From Mastigamoeba balamuthi (lineage: Eukaryota > Evosea > Mastigamoebida > Mastigamoebidae), in assembly GCA_902651635.1 (NCBI GenBank), contig CACRSC010000071.1, forward strand, positions 133,842 to 162,870: a stretch of DNA of 29,029 nt, written 5' to 3'. The notes under the pieces are model-generated. The model was not told where the DNA came from. It saw only the letters and a program-made list of their open reading frames with translations, and did not search any database. The translations under genes were made by a program, and so were the position numbers. Positions 7,891 to 18,489 of this stretch are shown here, in pieces (position 1 is the stretch's first letter; each line of letters starts with the position of its first letter).

Positions 7891-10643
7891 ATGGCGGAGC
7901 AGCAGTGTCCCGCGCAGCTGACGCCCGAGGCGGCGCGCGACCTGGCCCGCATCGCCCGGGACGACTGGGCCCTGCTGGCCTCGCCCGGTGCCCTGCCCGC
8001 CGCCGAGGGCACGGCGCTGGCGGGGCGCCTGGCAGCGGCCGTCGACGCCCGCGGGCTCCTCGCCCTCCTCGGCCCCCCCGGCGCCCCCGAGGCCCCCGCC
8101 GACCCCGTGGCCGCCGCCCTCGCCCTCGTCGAGTGCAGGGCGCGCTGGGCGCCGGCGCTGGCTGCGCGCGCAGAGGCGGGGGAGCTCGAGGAGGCGGCGG
8201 GCGGCAGGAAGCGCAGGGCACGCGCACCGTCGCCCACGGACGCGGCGCCCAGGGCCGACGAGGACCCCAGGACCCGCAGGCCCAGCAAGCGCCCGCGCAA
8301 GGGTGCAGACTCCGCCTATCAATTGACTCCGATATCTAGATTCGCAAATCAATTGATTTGGGCCGGAAAAATACCGCCCGCAGAGGTGAAGCCGTCGGCA
8401 CCGGCGCTGCCGGAGGAGCAGCGGCAGCGGTCGTGGTCGTGGCTGAGCTCGCTGTGGCCGTGGGGGCGCAAGGAGGCGGCGGTGTCGCAGCAGCCGCTGT
8501 TGGACGGGATCAAGCGGATCTACCGCGAGCACATACGGCCGCTGGAGAGCAGGTACCGCCTGGACGAGTTCGGGGTGCCGCTGCTGAGCGACTCGGACTT
8601 CGAGGCCAAGCCGATGGTGCTCTTCCTGGGCCAGTACTCGACGGGCAAGACGAGCTTCATCTCGTTCCTGCTCGGCCGCGACTACCCCTCGGCGCACATC
8701 GGGCCCGAGCCCACGACGGACAGGTTCATCGTCGTCACGGGCGGCAGGGACGACGCCAACATCCCGGGCAACGCGCTCGTCGTGCAAAACGGGCCCTTCA
8801 AGACGCTCGGCAAGTTCGGCAACGAGTTCCTCAACAAGTTCCACGCCGCCGTCACCTGCGGCGCCCCCGTCCTCGACGACCTCAACATCATCGACACCCC
8901 CGGCGTCCTCAGCGGCGAGAAGCAGCGCCTCGACCGCTCCTACGGTGCGCCCAGGGGGCCCCTCGAGGGGGGGGGGGGGCGCAGGTCAATTGATTTTGGG
9001 CGATCAACTGACTCGGACGCGCTCGCACAGACTTTGAGGGGGTCGTCGAGTGGTTCGCCCACAGGGCGGACATGATCGTGCTGCTCTTCGACGCCAACAA
9101 GCTCGACATCTCGGACGAGTTCAAGCGGACGATCGAGAAGCTGCGCGGGCAGGACGACAAGATCCGCGTCGTGCTCAACAAGGCCGACGGCGTCACCAGC
9201 CAGCAGCTCATCCGCGTCTACGGCGCCCTCATGTGGTCCCTCGGCAAGGTGCGCCCACAGCCCCTCCCAGACTCCCTGGGGATGCGCGAACCCCGCTTGG
9301 CGAATCCAGCCCAGAGCCAAGGGCGCGGGGCGCATCCGGCGTGCTTATCAGTTGTGAATTGGAGCACAAAGCCTCGCACGTGCATGCGAATGCTAGCGGC
9401 CTTGCGTGTGGTAGCTCCTTGCTGTCGTGGGCTGGGCTTGCTTTGCACTGGGGATGGTGGGCGCTCTTTCGACACAGAGCTCCTCAGGAGGGCCGCAGCC
9501 AACCCAGCTGGACGCGCGTTTCCTGCTGCCGTGCCCTGACTGGCCCCCCTCGCCCATAACGCAGGTGTTCAAGACGCCCGAGGTGCTACGGGTGTTTGTG
9601 GGGTCGTTCTGGAACAAGCCGTACCAGACGCCCATCAACGAGGACCTGTTCGACGCGGAGCGCATGGACCTGCTGCGCGACCTGCACGCGGTGCCGCGCC
9701 AGTCGGTCGTGCGCAAGGTCAACGAGCTCGTGAAGCGGGCGCGCATGGCCAAGGTCTACGCGTACCTCCTCTCGCACCTGCGCGCCCAGATGCCCCGCTA
9801 CGCCTTCTGGTCCACCGCCTCGCACCAGGAGGCCCTCATCCGCGACCTCGACAAGACCATCTTCGGCCTCCTCACCAAGTACTCGCTCTCGGCCGGCGAC
9901 TTCCCCGACGCCGCCAAGGTACCCTCCTCCTCCTCCTCCCGCTCTCTCCCTCGCCTCCTTGCAGGCATGCAACTGCACAGCACTCGCACTCTACTCTGAC
10001 TCGTTGAGTGACGCACTGCATGCATCGTATGCACATTCAATTGCCACGACTGCCCCGCTTGTTTCCATCGTTTTCGTGCGAGGCGGTCGGCGATGCCTGC
10101 GAGCAGGCGACGGGCTCGTTTGTCCGCTGCGCACCCGTGGCTGACTGGCTGGCGGTCTCTCCCTGGGGGTCCACCAACCAGTTCGGGGCGATTCTGCGGA
10201 CAAAGGACTTCTACACGTTCCCGCAGCTGGACGAGGCGGCTGTGGAGGCGGTGGACACGGCGCTGGCCAAGGAGATACCGGCGCTGATCAGCGCGCACGG
10301 CCCGCTGGAGAGCCAGGTGTCGCCGTCGCAGTCCAACCCCTACGAGAGCGCCAACAACTACGAGCGCTGCGTCGAGCTGCTCGGCATCGCCGACGACGAG
10401 GTCCGCAGGCACCGCCAGACCTTCGCGGGGCTGTCGCTGGTGGGAGGCCGCGCCCCGGGCCAGGAGGTGAAGAAGGCGACGGCGGCGTACGAGCTCGAGA
10501 AGGAGCAGCTGAGCCGCATCTGGCAGCTCTGCGACCCGGGCAAGCACGGGCTCCTGCACGAGCAGGCCTTCGTCGTGGCCATGGCGCTGGTCGAGAGGGC
10601 CTCGCAGGGCATGCAGCTGCCCCCCGATCTGCCCCCGCTGTGA
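7891..10643 (+). CDS. EHD/RME-1 family dynamin-like ATPase with N-terminal extension
   Basis: Five exons (7891-8302, 8384-8944, 9031-9248, 9565-9918, 10182-10643) give 668 aa. EHD proteins form rings on membrane tubules and drive endocytic recycling. All nucleotide-site motifs are present: GQYSTGKT (about 220-227), the switch segment IGPEPTTDRF, DTPG (about 307-310) and NKAD (about 374-377). The helical region after it includes FVGSFWNKPYQTP and RARMAKVYAYL. The C-terminus is an EH domain ending LSRIWQLCD and QLPPDLPPL. Its calcium loop reads DPGKHGLLHEQ, poorer in acidic ligands than usual. About 150 residues precede the usual start; they are Ala-rich, then strongly basic (GRKRRARAP, KRPRK), which is not typical. 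The first intron is 81 bp and has no stop in frame. Confidence 0.93.
9249..9564 (+). other. Long intron 3 of the EHD gene
   Basis: This 316-bp intron has a GTGCGC donor and a CGCAG acceptor. It splits the conserved run WSLGK/VFKTPEV in phase 0. No coding or structured element is evident. Confidence 0.75.
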
Positions 10644-10933
10644 GCCTGCGGAGCCTCGCGGACTGGCTCGTGTGCACCCGAGGGTGTAAAAAGGACACAA
10701 TGTGCGACACTACAATACAGCTTACTGCACTCCCGATCCGATGCCGCCTCAGCCCATGTAGTCCGATTGCCTGCATGGTTACCTCTATCGACGCTGAACG
10801 TGTCTTAGCCCACAGCATAGGAGAACTTCGTTCTCAGTGTAAGTTGATCTGTTGAGTGCTGAGGTGATGCTGAGAACTGCCGGATTTAGCGACTGGCCAA
10901 GTGAGACAAGGGGTGGTATGATTGGCCCCAGGA
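10644..10933. other. Convergent spacer between the EHD and caspase-like genes
   Basis: These 290 bp hold the two 3' ends and are more A/T-rich than the coding flanks. I see no gene. The short run GTGTAAAAAGG just after the EHD stop could be a polyadenylation element, but no AATAAA is present there. Confidence 0.5.
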
Positions 10934-13900
10934 TCAGTTTGTGTTTGTGTTTGCGCAGGTCTCGAGGACGTGCCTCCACAGCCTCAGGCTGGGGGTCTCC
11001 CTGCAGCACCCCACAACGTACTCGAGCGACAGCTCAAACTTCCTCATGCTCTCCTCGCACCCCTCCCCCGTGTCCTCCTCCGGCGCCTCAAACGCAATTG
11101 TGCCCCACATCCTCTTGTCCGCGAAGCTCTTCCCCGCTGCCCTCCTCTGCACTGCCTCTCCCGCTGCGACGAACGCCTTCCACACAGCCGGCTCGTCTGC
11201 CGTGCTTGCCAGGGCCTCGCCCGCGGCCGAGCACAGTGTGTCCCACAGCATCCTGCTGACAGGACACTCGACAGCGCTGCTTGCCTGTGCCCCAGTCCTC
11301 GCCACACACTCGACAATCCTCCGCGCTGGCCCCGAATCCACAGCAGCTGTGCCCTCGATGGCGTGTGCTGCGGGGTTGCTCTGATGCTTGAGCAGAAGCG
11401 TGTGGACCACCTCCGCTGTGTCCTCTGCTTGCTTGCGTATCGTGGGCACCGCGCTGCCGCCGTTGTCGAGGAGCAGAAAGCCACGGAGGGTTTCACTGGT
11501 GTGGACAGTCCTCTCGGGGGACAGGCGGCACAGAGGACTGGCGTGCAGGCGCTCACTCGCGAGCAGGTGGCGTCTCTGAAGCTCCTGCCTCAGGGCCTCT
11601 CTGAACGCTCCACTCTCTGCGCTGTCCTTGCTCGCACTTTGCTCTGTTGCGTCCTGCACGTGATTGATGTCTGGTCAGTTTGGCAGGGGCCAAGACACGC
11701 TGCGGAGTGGCAGCGAACCACGAGCCTCTGGCAGAACTGATGCAGTGTGGGGGCGCCGTCGGCCTTGTCGTGCTTCGATTCCACGCAGGAGGTGACCAGC
11801 ACGGACAGCGCCTGCTTGCCCAGCGCATACAACAGCGCTGCGGGGTCCCTCGCCACCGCACGCGGGCCTGCCCTGCTTGCCGTCGCAGCCCGCAGCAGCG
11901 ACGAGAAGGCTGTGGCGATGGCGCCGTACACGGCACTGGTGATCATCGCAGAGACCTCGCGGCTGCTTCTCGTCGTCTCCTTCGCCCTGCCGCCAGCTTC
12001 CCACACGTCGAGGGCGGTGAGGGTGCTGCAGGCGCTGCGCAGCGCACAAACACCGAGAGTGTCTGCCATGGAGGACTGCAGGCGCCCCGCGAAGTTGGCA
12101 GCTCTGAGGTCGCAGCCGGTCTGGGTCACCACGGAGCCGCACACAGCGGGCGACGAGAGCTGCGCCAGGATCGTCACGAGGTCGGCAAATGCCTCGTGCA
12201 GGACACCTCCCTCTGGGGAGCTCTTGAGGCCCTCAGCCCACTCGGGGCGCAGGGCGTCGAGGATGGCGTGGCTCGACGTGTGCGCCACAACGTCAAACGC
12301 TCTGCTCGTCGACACTGGCCCAGCGCCACCGCCCAGGTTGTTCAGCACGGGAAAGAGCAGCCCACCAGCACTGCGACTGTACAAAGGCTGTGACGACCCC
12401 TGTGCCCGCATGTGCACTCTGAGGGTTCCACCCACCTTCCACAGAAGACCCCTGCTGCTGCTGCTGTCTGCCGTCCCTCCCCATTGTTCACGCTCGTCGC
12501 GCGGGGTGAGCGGCTGCCCTGGCCAGTCCTCGGGAACGATCTCTGCCCGTAGCACACGCTCCACGGCGTCGAGGACTGTCCGGACAGTGGCGAACACGTT
12601 GACACTGTCGAGGCCACCCATGCTTGCCTCAGCTGACCCCGACCTGTGAAGGGAATCCTCTGCACCTGAGGGTGCGTGCGGGCACACAGCAATCTGAGCA
12701 TCGCGGAGCCCGCCCGAGATGGCAGAGTCGTGGAGAACGTGGCGGATGGAGACGGGCGAGTCCCACATTGAGAGCACCGTGTCGCCATCACCGCGATAAC
12801 TTCCCTCGGCCCCTATTGCGCAGTTGTCGCTGCCCCGAGGCGTGCTGTACCCGGCAGTTCTGGCCCTTGGAGGCCTGGAGCTCTTCTTCGAAGAAATTAT
12901 GAGGAAGTTGCGCATGAAGGGGGCGTGCAGGAATTGGGCGGGACGGAACACGGCATCCTGTTGGGGCAGAGGCTCTTGACTCTCCGCACGCTCTCTTTCC
13001 AAGCTGTCCCTGATCTCTTGGTACGTGATGTCCCTTCCTCCCTTCCAGTTCGCCAATAGGCATTCAATAATGGCGTTGTTGAGAAGCGCCGTGAACACGC
13101 CATACGGCTTGCTCTCCTTGACATGATCCTCACAAAGCCGCAGGGACTCTGGGGACTTGGTGGGATCAGGAAGAGACCACATACTGCCACTAAACTGATT
13201 GATTGTCGATGAGGCCAAAAGGAACAGCACACCCACGCCCCCACTGTGGTTCCTGTACACATCGCCCTCGAGTGCTCTACTGGACACATCTGCTGTATCG
13301 TGGCTCTTTGCCCACCTTCCAGCCCACTCGGTGGCAGCAGTGGCCGAGACCTCTCTTCCAACAGCAGCAGAGAGGAGCGGGAGCATCACATGTGGCAGAA
13401 CATTGAGGCCCAGGGACAGGACACACATTAGCCCACGACTGTTCAGCGTGCCCAGTGCTGAGTGCACATACCTCGCAACGCCTGCCTCAAAGTGTTCTTC
13501 CTGTCCCAGCATCCCGATGAACACCTGGGACATTGCAATGGGCACTACCTGAGCTAGAGTTGCAATGACCCTTGAGTACCCAGTGCCAGTGACCTCGCGC
13601 ACAAGCTCTGCCATTCCCACACCTTCAGCATCGCTGATCTCCTCGGTATCAACATAGCGCCCAGAAATACGACCCAGCGCACTGCCAACGACCTGCAACA
13701 TCGTTTCGTTGCCCTTGGTGATGGCTCTCAGCAGCCCAAGCCACTGTGAGCTCGAGAGGGTCGCCGTGTGATTCTCAAGCTTCCCATACAGTCCCTCGGA
13801 GGTGCCACAGAAGTGCAGCACTCGCTCTGTGATGGCAGCCCCAAGCCCATCAGGGGCTGCTGCCATGTCGCCAATGGCAGCGCACCATGTTCTCTGAGAG

Positions 13901-16592
13901 CCCTCGTGCATCAGAGCATGGTAGCCCTGTGCCTCCCCCTCGACCACACAGCTCCTTGCCCAGGTGGACACAACTGCACACCCAACAAGCAGTGGCGCAT
14001 TCACTCTGGCTTCAGAGATCACACTGTGGCAGGCTGCCTGCATTCCCTCCAGAAGGCACACGACCAGCTGTCCAGGCACAGATTCCTGGGCAAAGAGAAT
14101 GCGGTTGAGCTCGCTGTCAGGAAGCAGTGAAAGCACCTCCTCCACAAACAGCTCTGCTCTCACGTTGTCTCGAGACATCCCCAGATCACCCACCTGCTGT
14201 AGGCGCGTCCTGACATTGCTCCAGACACTGTCGTTGGACCGAACACAAGCTGATGCGATTGCGATGTTGCAGATGTCGCGAACAGATGCCCAGCTTATCC
14301 CTCTGTCTTGGTTCTTTGTCTCAGTCCCCTCTCTGAGCGGGATGGAAACGTTGTGATCTGCTCCAGGTGCCAGAACCGTGATCACAGCATCGTGAACTGC
14401 AAGAGGAACTGCATCTATTGCCTGGTCAATGATATCCACCAGGCCAGCAGACGCCATCGCCCGAAGGTCTCCGACATCAAGCATTGTCGTCTCTTCTGTG
14501 TCATCATGCCCCTGGACGAGGCTATTGGCAACAGTGGGCACGACAGCAAGACCCTCGATGACAGCGATCATGAGCAGCGCTGGAATCAGATCTGGGTGCA
14601 GTTCACTGAGCACTCTGCGTGGACACTGCAGCATCTCCTCCACCTGTGAAGCCGGCAGTTGTGCTCGGGAGCACAGAGACGTGACCAGAGCTGTGCTGCC
14701 AGAGGCCTTGACGATCATGCAGATCACGCCGATGGAGCTGCACAGGGAGATCTGATCTAGCAGCTCGGTGTAGCGACTGGCAGGTACTCCGTTGCTCACA
14801 ATCTCTCTGCACAGTGCAGTCCTGGTTGCCTCGGGCTCCTGGGCCAGCATCTCTCTGATCATGCACTCCCACGGCCTCCCAGCCACACGGTCGATCTCGT
14901 CATCATTCCCGTCCAGCAGAGCCAACTTTTCCACATAGGGAAGACCGCTCAGTTCAGCACGCAGCCTCTCTACATCACCGCCAGCTCTGAGGACAATGGA
15001 CCTGGCGGAATCAGATGTCCCCTTGAGCACAGCCGATAGGAGTGTGTTGGCCCACTCCCTATCGGACAGCTCGCGCATCATCAGCTGCCATCTGGCCGTG
15101 CTCGCGTCCAGACCACCGGCGACACTGTCCATGATGTCGCACATGCCGTGTGGGTCCAGGGCAATGGCCTCCTCCAGAACCGCTGCCACCCTCTCGGTTG
15201 TGAGACCTCGTAGTGCCTCCAGCGTGGCCTCATCCAGCGCGACGTTACGTGCAGACAGCTGCTTAGTCGCCTCCGTGAGGCCCGCTCCATATGCCTGCCC
15301 TGCCACGATGTCCACCCACTGGCCCGAGTGGGAGGTGAGTGAGGAAGACGACGCCCTCTGCTCTGTCCCAACCCGCAGGGTGTCGATGATCGATCCCACG
15401 TGGATCTCACTGGTGCTGCCCTGCTCCGAGGACCGCTTGGCACCCTCTGCTGAGAAGCCAGCCGCCAGCCCGTTAACCTCTTCCACAAAGTCGTAAAGAT
15501 CGCCAACCCTCTGGCAATCGGCACTGCGGTCTGTACTGCGGTCACTAACCTCCTGCCCCTCTTGTTTGCTCATGTCACAACCCGCGTAGCAGCAATCGAG
15601 CACAAAGACCGCTGAGGCACCTTTCTTCAAGGCCTGGGTCGTGAGTCGGGCAAGCAGAGCTATCGGCAGCAACTTTTTTGTGTGGTCACTGTGCAGTGTC
15701 AGAAGGTGGAGAGGAAGTGCACGCACAAAGAACAGAGGCACACGGTGACCTTCGTCTCGTCTTGGCTATCTTTCAGCTTCAGTGAGTTGTCGTCTCTTCG
15801 TACTTCCTTCCACGTCTTTCTAACCCCGTGGCCGCTGAACGAGAAAAGTAGCACGTCTCCCTTGACCGCCCCCTGAACGATCTTGTACCAACAGCCCATG
15901 ATGGTGTCTCGTGTGGCATCGGCACCGAGTAGCTTCACCGCCGATGTGCAGCCGTACCGCTGCGCCCACCTGGCCATCAGGGTCACATTGTTTTGGTACG
16001 GCACATCCACTCCCACTGTTCTGCAGTGAGTGCGTTTGTGCTTTGGTGTGTCCACGCACTGCTGTCGACCCCCACGATCAGCGCGAAGACCTTGGGGAAC
16101 CTCGTGGCGCGGCTGCTGACCGTGAAATCGAGCACACCCACCACGTCTTTGCCGGGCTTGGACTCGAGCGCTACGGACTCTGTGCCCAAGTGCAAGCGCT
16201 CCGCCGTCGACAAACGCCAGGTGCTCTGAGCGACCGAGTCGTGGCGGTTGAGATCGATCACGTAGAAGTTCACGTCGGACTCCAATGTGGTGGAGACCTC
16301 CACGCCCACCGAGAACCTCCACTCCCACGCCCCCTGCTGCTCACTCGGGGTGGCCCGGGGCGACTCGAACATGTACTTGCCGGATACAACTCTGAGCTTG
16401 ACGGCCGCGTCCCCCTGCAGCGCCGGTATCGGGTGCCTGTGCCTGTGTGTTGAGCCGCATACGTTTTTCGCAACGATCGCGGGGTGCTCACGCAGGATCA
16501 GGTCGCAGGACGAAGCCCTCAAGCGTCGCGAAGACCTTCCGCGATGCGCTTGCCTGCGGCACAGGGCACCCCGTGCTGCCACCAGTCGCCAT
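10934..16592 (-). CDS. Multidomain protease-like protein: C2-like, caspase-like (C14), helical region, inactive M4-like gluzincin
   Basis: Exons 16492-16592, 16060-16436, 15742-16015, 11722-15688 and 10934-11653 give 1,812 aa with matching phases. Residues about 18-148 look like a C2 domain (KVFATLEGFVLRPDP, VKLRVVSGKYMF, VNFYVIDLNRHD, GVLDFTV). A caspase fold follows: strand FALIVGVD, His222 in LLFSFSGHG, and Cys284 in VFVLDCCYAG. Residues about 300-1250 are helical with no family I recognise. At about 1275-1610 an M4-like gluzincin domain can be read: FATVRTVLDAVERVL, then AFDVVAHTSSHAILDALRP with HTSSH at 1387-1391, then LHEAFADL (third-ligand Glu1416), EVSAMITSAVYGAI, and FREALRQELQRRHLL. 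The zinc ligands His, His and Glu remain, but the catalytic Glu of HExxH is Thr. The last 200 residues form a family-specific C-terminus (GPARR, VECPVSR, SLEYV) that recurs at the right edge of the window. Exons 4 and 5 join with GTGGTT or GTTCGC as donor. A protease role is inferred for the caspase part only. Confidence 0.85.
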
Positions 16593-16822
16593 TGCCGCCC
16601 GACCAACGCGTTCGCCTTGTTGTCTTGGGGTGTCTGCCGCCTCCTGTATGGATCACTAACACAAGGTGCAGTCCGTTTCGTCTTTCAGCAGCGCTGCTGG
16701 TGAGTCACACACGCTCGTTGGTCCCCCAAGGGTCGCTGGCCACGTCAGAGGGGTTCAGGAATACGCAACGGTCTTTGTCGGTTGTAGGGACCGCAGGGCG
16801 TCGGCACAGAGCCACAGAGGCG
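16593..16822. promoter_or_regulatory. Head-to-head spacer between the caspase-like and ankyrin-like genes
   Basis: Start codons at 16592 (-) and 16823 (+) leave 230 bp, which must hold both promoters. An 8-bp inverted pair, GACCAACG and CGTTGGTC, lies about 100 bp apart within it. No TATA-like sequence stands out. Shared control of the two genes is an inference from layout. Confidence 0.45.
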
Positions 16823-18329
16823 ATGAGTGCGAGCAGCGGCAGCGACACCGCAGGGCCTGCAGCTGCAGCCCACCTCGACGCCCAGCTGTGCACTGCATGG
16901 CTCCTGCGCAACCACGTGCTGCGCGACATGTACCAGAGCGACAAGGGCCCTCTGGCGCTGGCGCTGCCCGCTGCACTGGCCGCCCCCTGCTGCCGCCCAC
17001 TCAACGAGGACGACACCTCCCTCGACGTCTCCGAGTACCTCCTGCCGCTGCTGGTGGGGGCGTGTGTGCCCCAGCGCCTGTGCCCCGCCACCTGCGCGCT
17101 GTTTGTGCGCTGGCAGCCCCTCCGCTGGTGCGCTGCCCGTGCGCTGGTGCCCAGCACTGCCCTCCTCCTCGCCGCCTGCGCTGCCCTCTCCCGCTGCCCC
17201 GTCGCTCTCGCTGCTGCCGCGTCCGTCGTCGCTGCCCTGCCTCCCTGTGCGCCTGCCTGCCCTCGTCCCCTCGCTCCTCGCTGCTGTCCTCTGCCGCAGC
17301 CGCAGGAGCTCTCGTCTGACAGTGCGCTCTGCCCGCATGCAGACAAGGGAGTAAAGTTGGACATCTGGGTGACCGAGGAGAACCCGAGGGAGTACGCGCT
17401 GCAGGACTCGCCCCTGCTGCACGCCCTGCTCGCTGCGGTGGTGTCGGGGAGCACAGCGGCCACGACCGCAGCTGTGCACGAGGTCGCGGGCAGCAGAGGC
17501 ACGCAGCCGCCGCTTCTGATTGCTGTGCGGTGCTCACAGGCCTCGCGCAGTGGCTGTCGCTGCGCTGGCCAGGGCTGCGTGCCGCATGGGGTCGGCCGAG
17601 GCCCTCGCCATGCTCGACAGCGCGCCGTTCACGCCCGTCGCCCTGGACGTCGCTGACGGAGGCGCAGCATTGACAGGGGCGTGCATGTCGGGGTGCCTCG
17701 CAGCGGTGCGCAGGCTCGCAGAGGCACCGTACTGCCTCGGGAGCGAGCACGCCAAGCACAACGAATGCCAGGCCCTCAAGTGGGCAATGGTCCACGGCCA
17801 CGCAGACATCGTGCGGGAGCTGTCGCAGCCCCCGTGGTCTCTGGGAGAGGAGCAGGTGGCATCACGTGATGACATCAGTGTTGACATCCAGGAGGCGTGC
17901 AGCAGCATAGACACGGAGGTCGTCGAAGTGCTGATGCAGCCACCCTACAATGGGGCGACAGAGATCTGGAACCCAACGTATGTCATTGATCAAGCATGTA
18001 GCGATTACCACTCCGAAACACTTGCCGTTCTCTGGAAGTACTGGGGCAATGACTACCGCTCCTTTTTCATGGAGAGTGCGTGCTACTACTCTTCTCCTGG
18101 CCTCGTGGTCGAGATGTCAAGGCCGCCATATAACATGGGACATGCCGATGCTGTTGCAAACAACTGTGCTGCTCTTGAAAATGCAGGATCTAACAGAAAC
18201 GTGGATACCATCAGGGTTCTTGCTCGCCCACCATACTCTGTGACCAAGGAGGACCTAGCCGGTATCAGTGGAAAAGAGGAAAGGTGGAGCCGCTTGGTTT
18301 GCTCTGTTCTTTTGGAGGAGCCCCTCTGA
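16823..18329 (+). CDS. Ankyrin-like repeat protein with PPY-type repeats
   Basis: Exons 16823-17138, 17343-17529 and 17573-18329 give 419 aa. The two introns (204 and 43 bp) join in phase, the second restoring LLIAVRAACRMGSAEALAML. After a less ordered N-terminal third come at least six helix-turn-helix units of about 33-40 residues, each an Ala-rich helix, a short turn and a second helix ending in Leu: for example ALTGACMSGCLAAVRRLAEA, WAMVHGHADIVRELSQ and FFMESACYYSSPGLVVEMSR. Most units end in a Pro-aromatic motif (APY, PPW, PPY) followed by an extended stretch. The helices match the ankyrin pattern but the long PPY loop does not fit the standard consensus. Such proteins bind other proteins; the partner is unknown. 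It lies head-to-head with the caspase-like gene. Confidence 0.8.
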
Positions 18330-18489
18330 TATGTGTCCGATTCCCAGAGTACCTTTCATTCGTTCATACCGAGCACAGCCCTCGCAAACCACCAACATTC
18401 ATCTGTCTTCTCTCTCACAGCCACAAATGGATGCAACAATACAGCTCTTCTCCAGTCACATGCATTTCTCTCTGTAGGAAAAGGGGCCA
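18330..18489. other. 3' flank of the ankyrin-like gene
   Basis: A/T content rises sharply after the stop. I see no gene; it is presumably 3' untranslated sequence leading into the retroelement-like block. Confidence 0.4.

Noticed and set aside
11680-12649. Plus-strand frames of 237 and 300 codons inside the large gene
   Set aside because: Antisense to the gluzincin-like region; no domain features.
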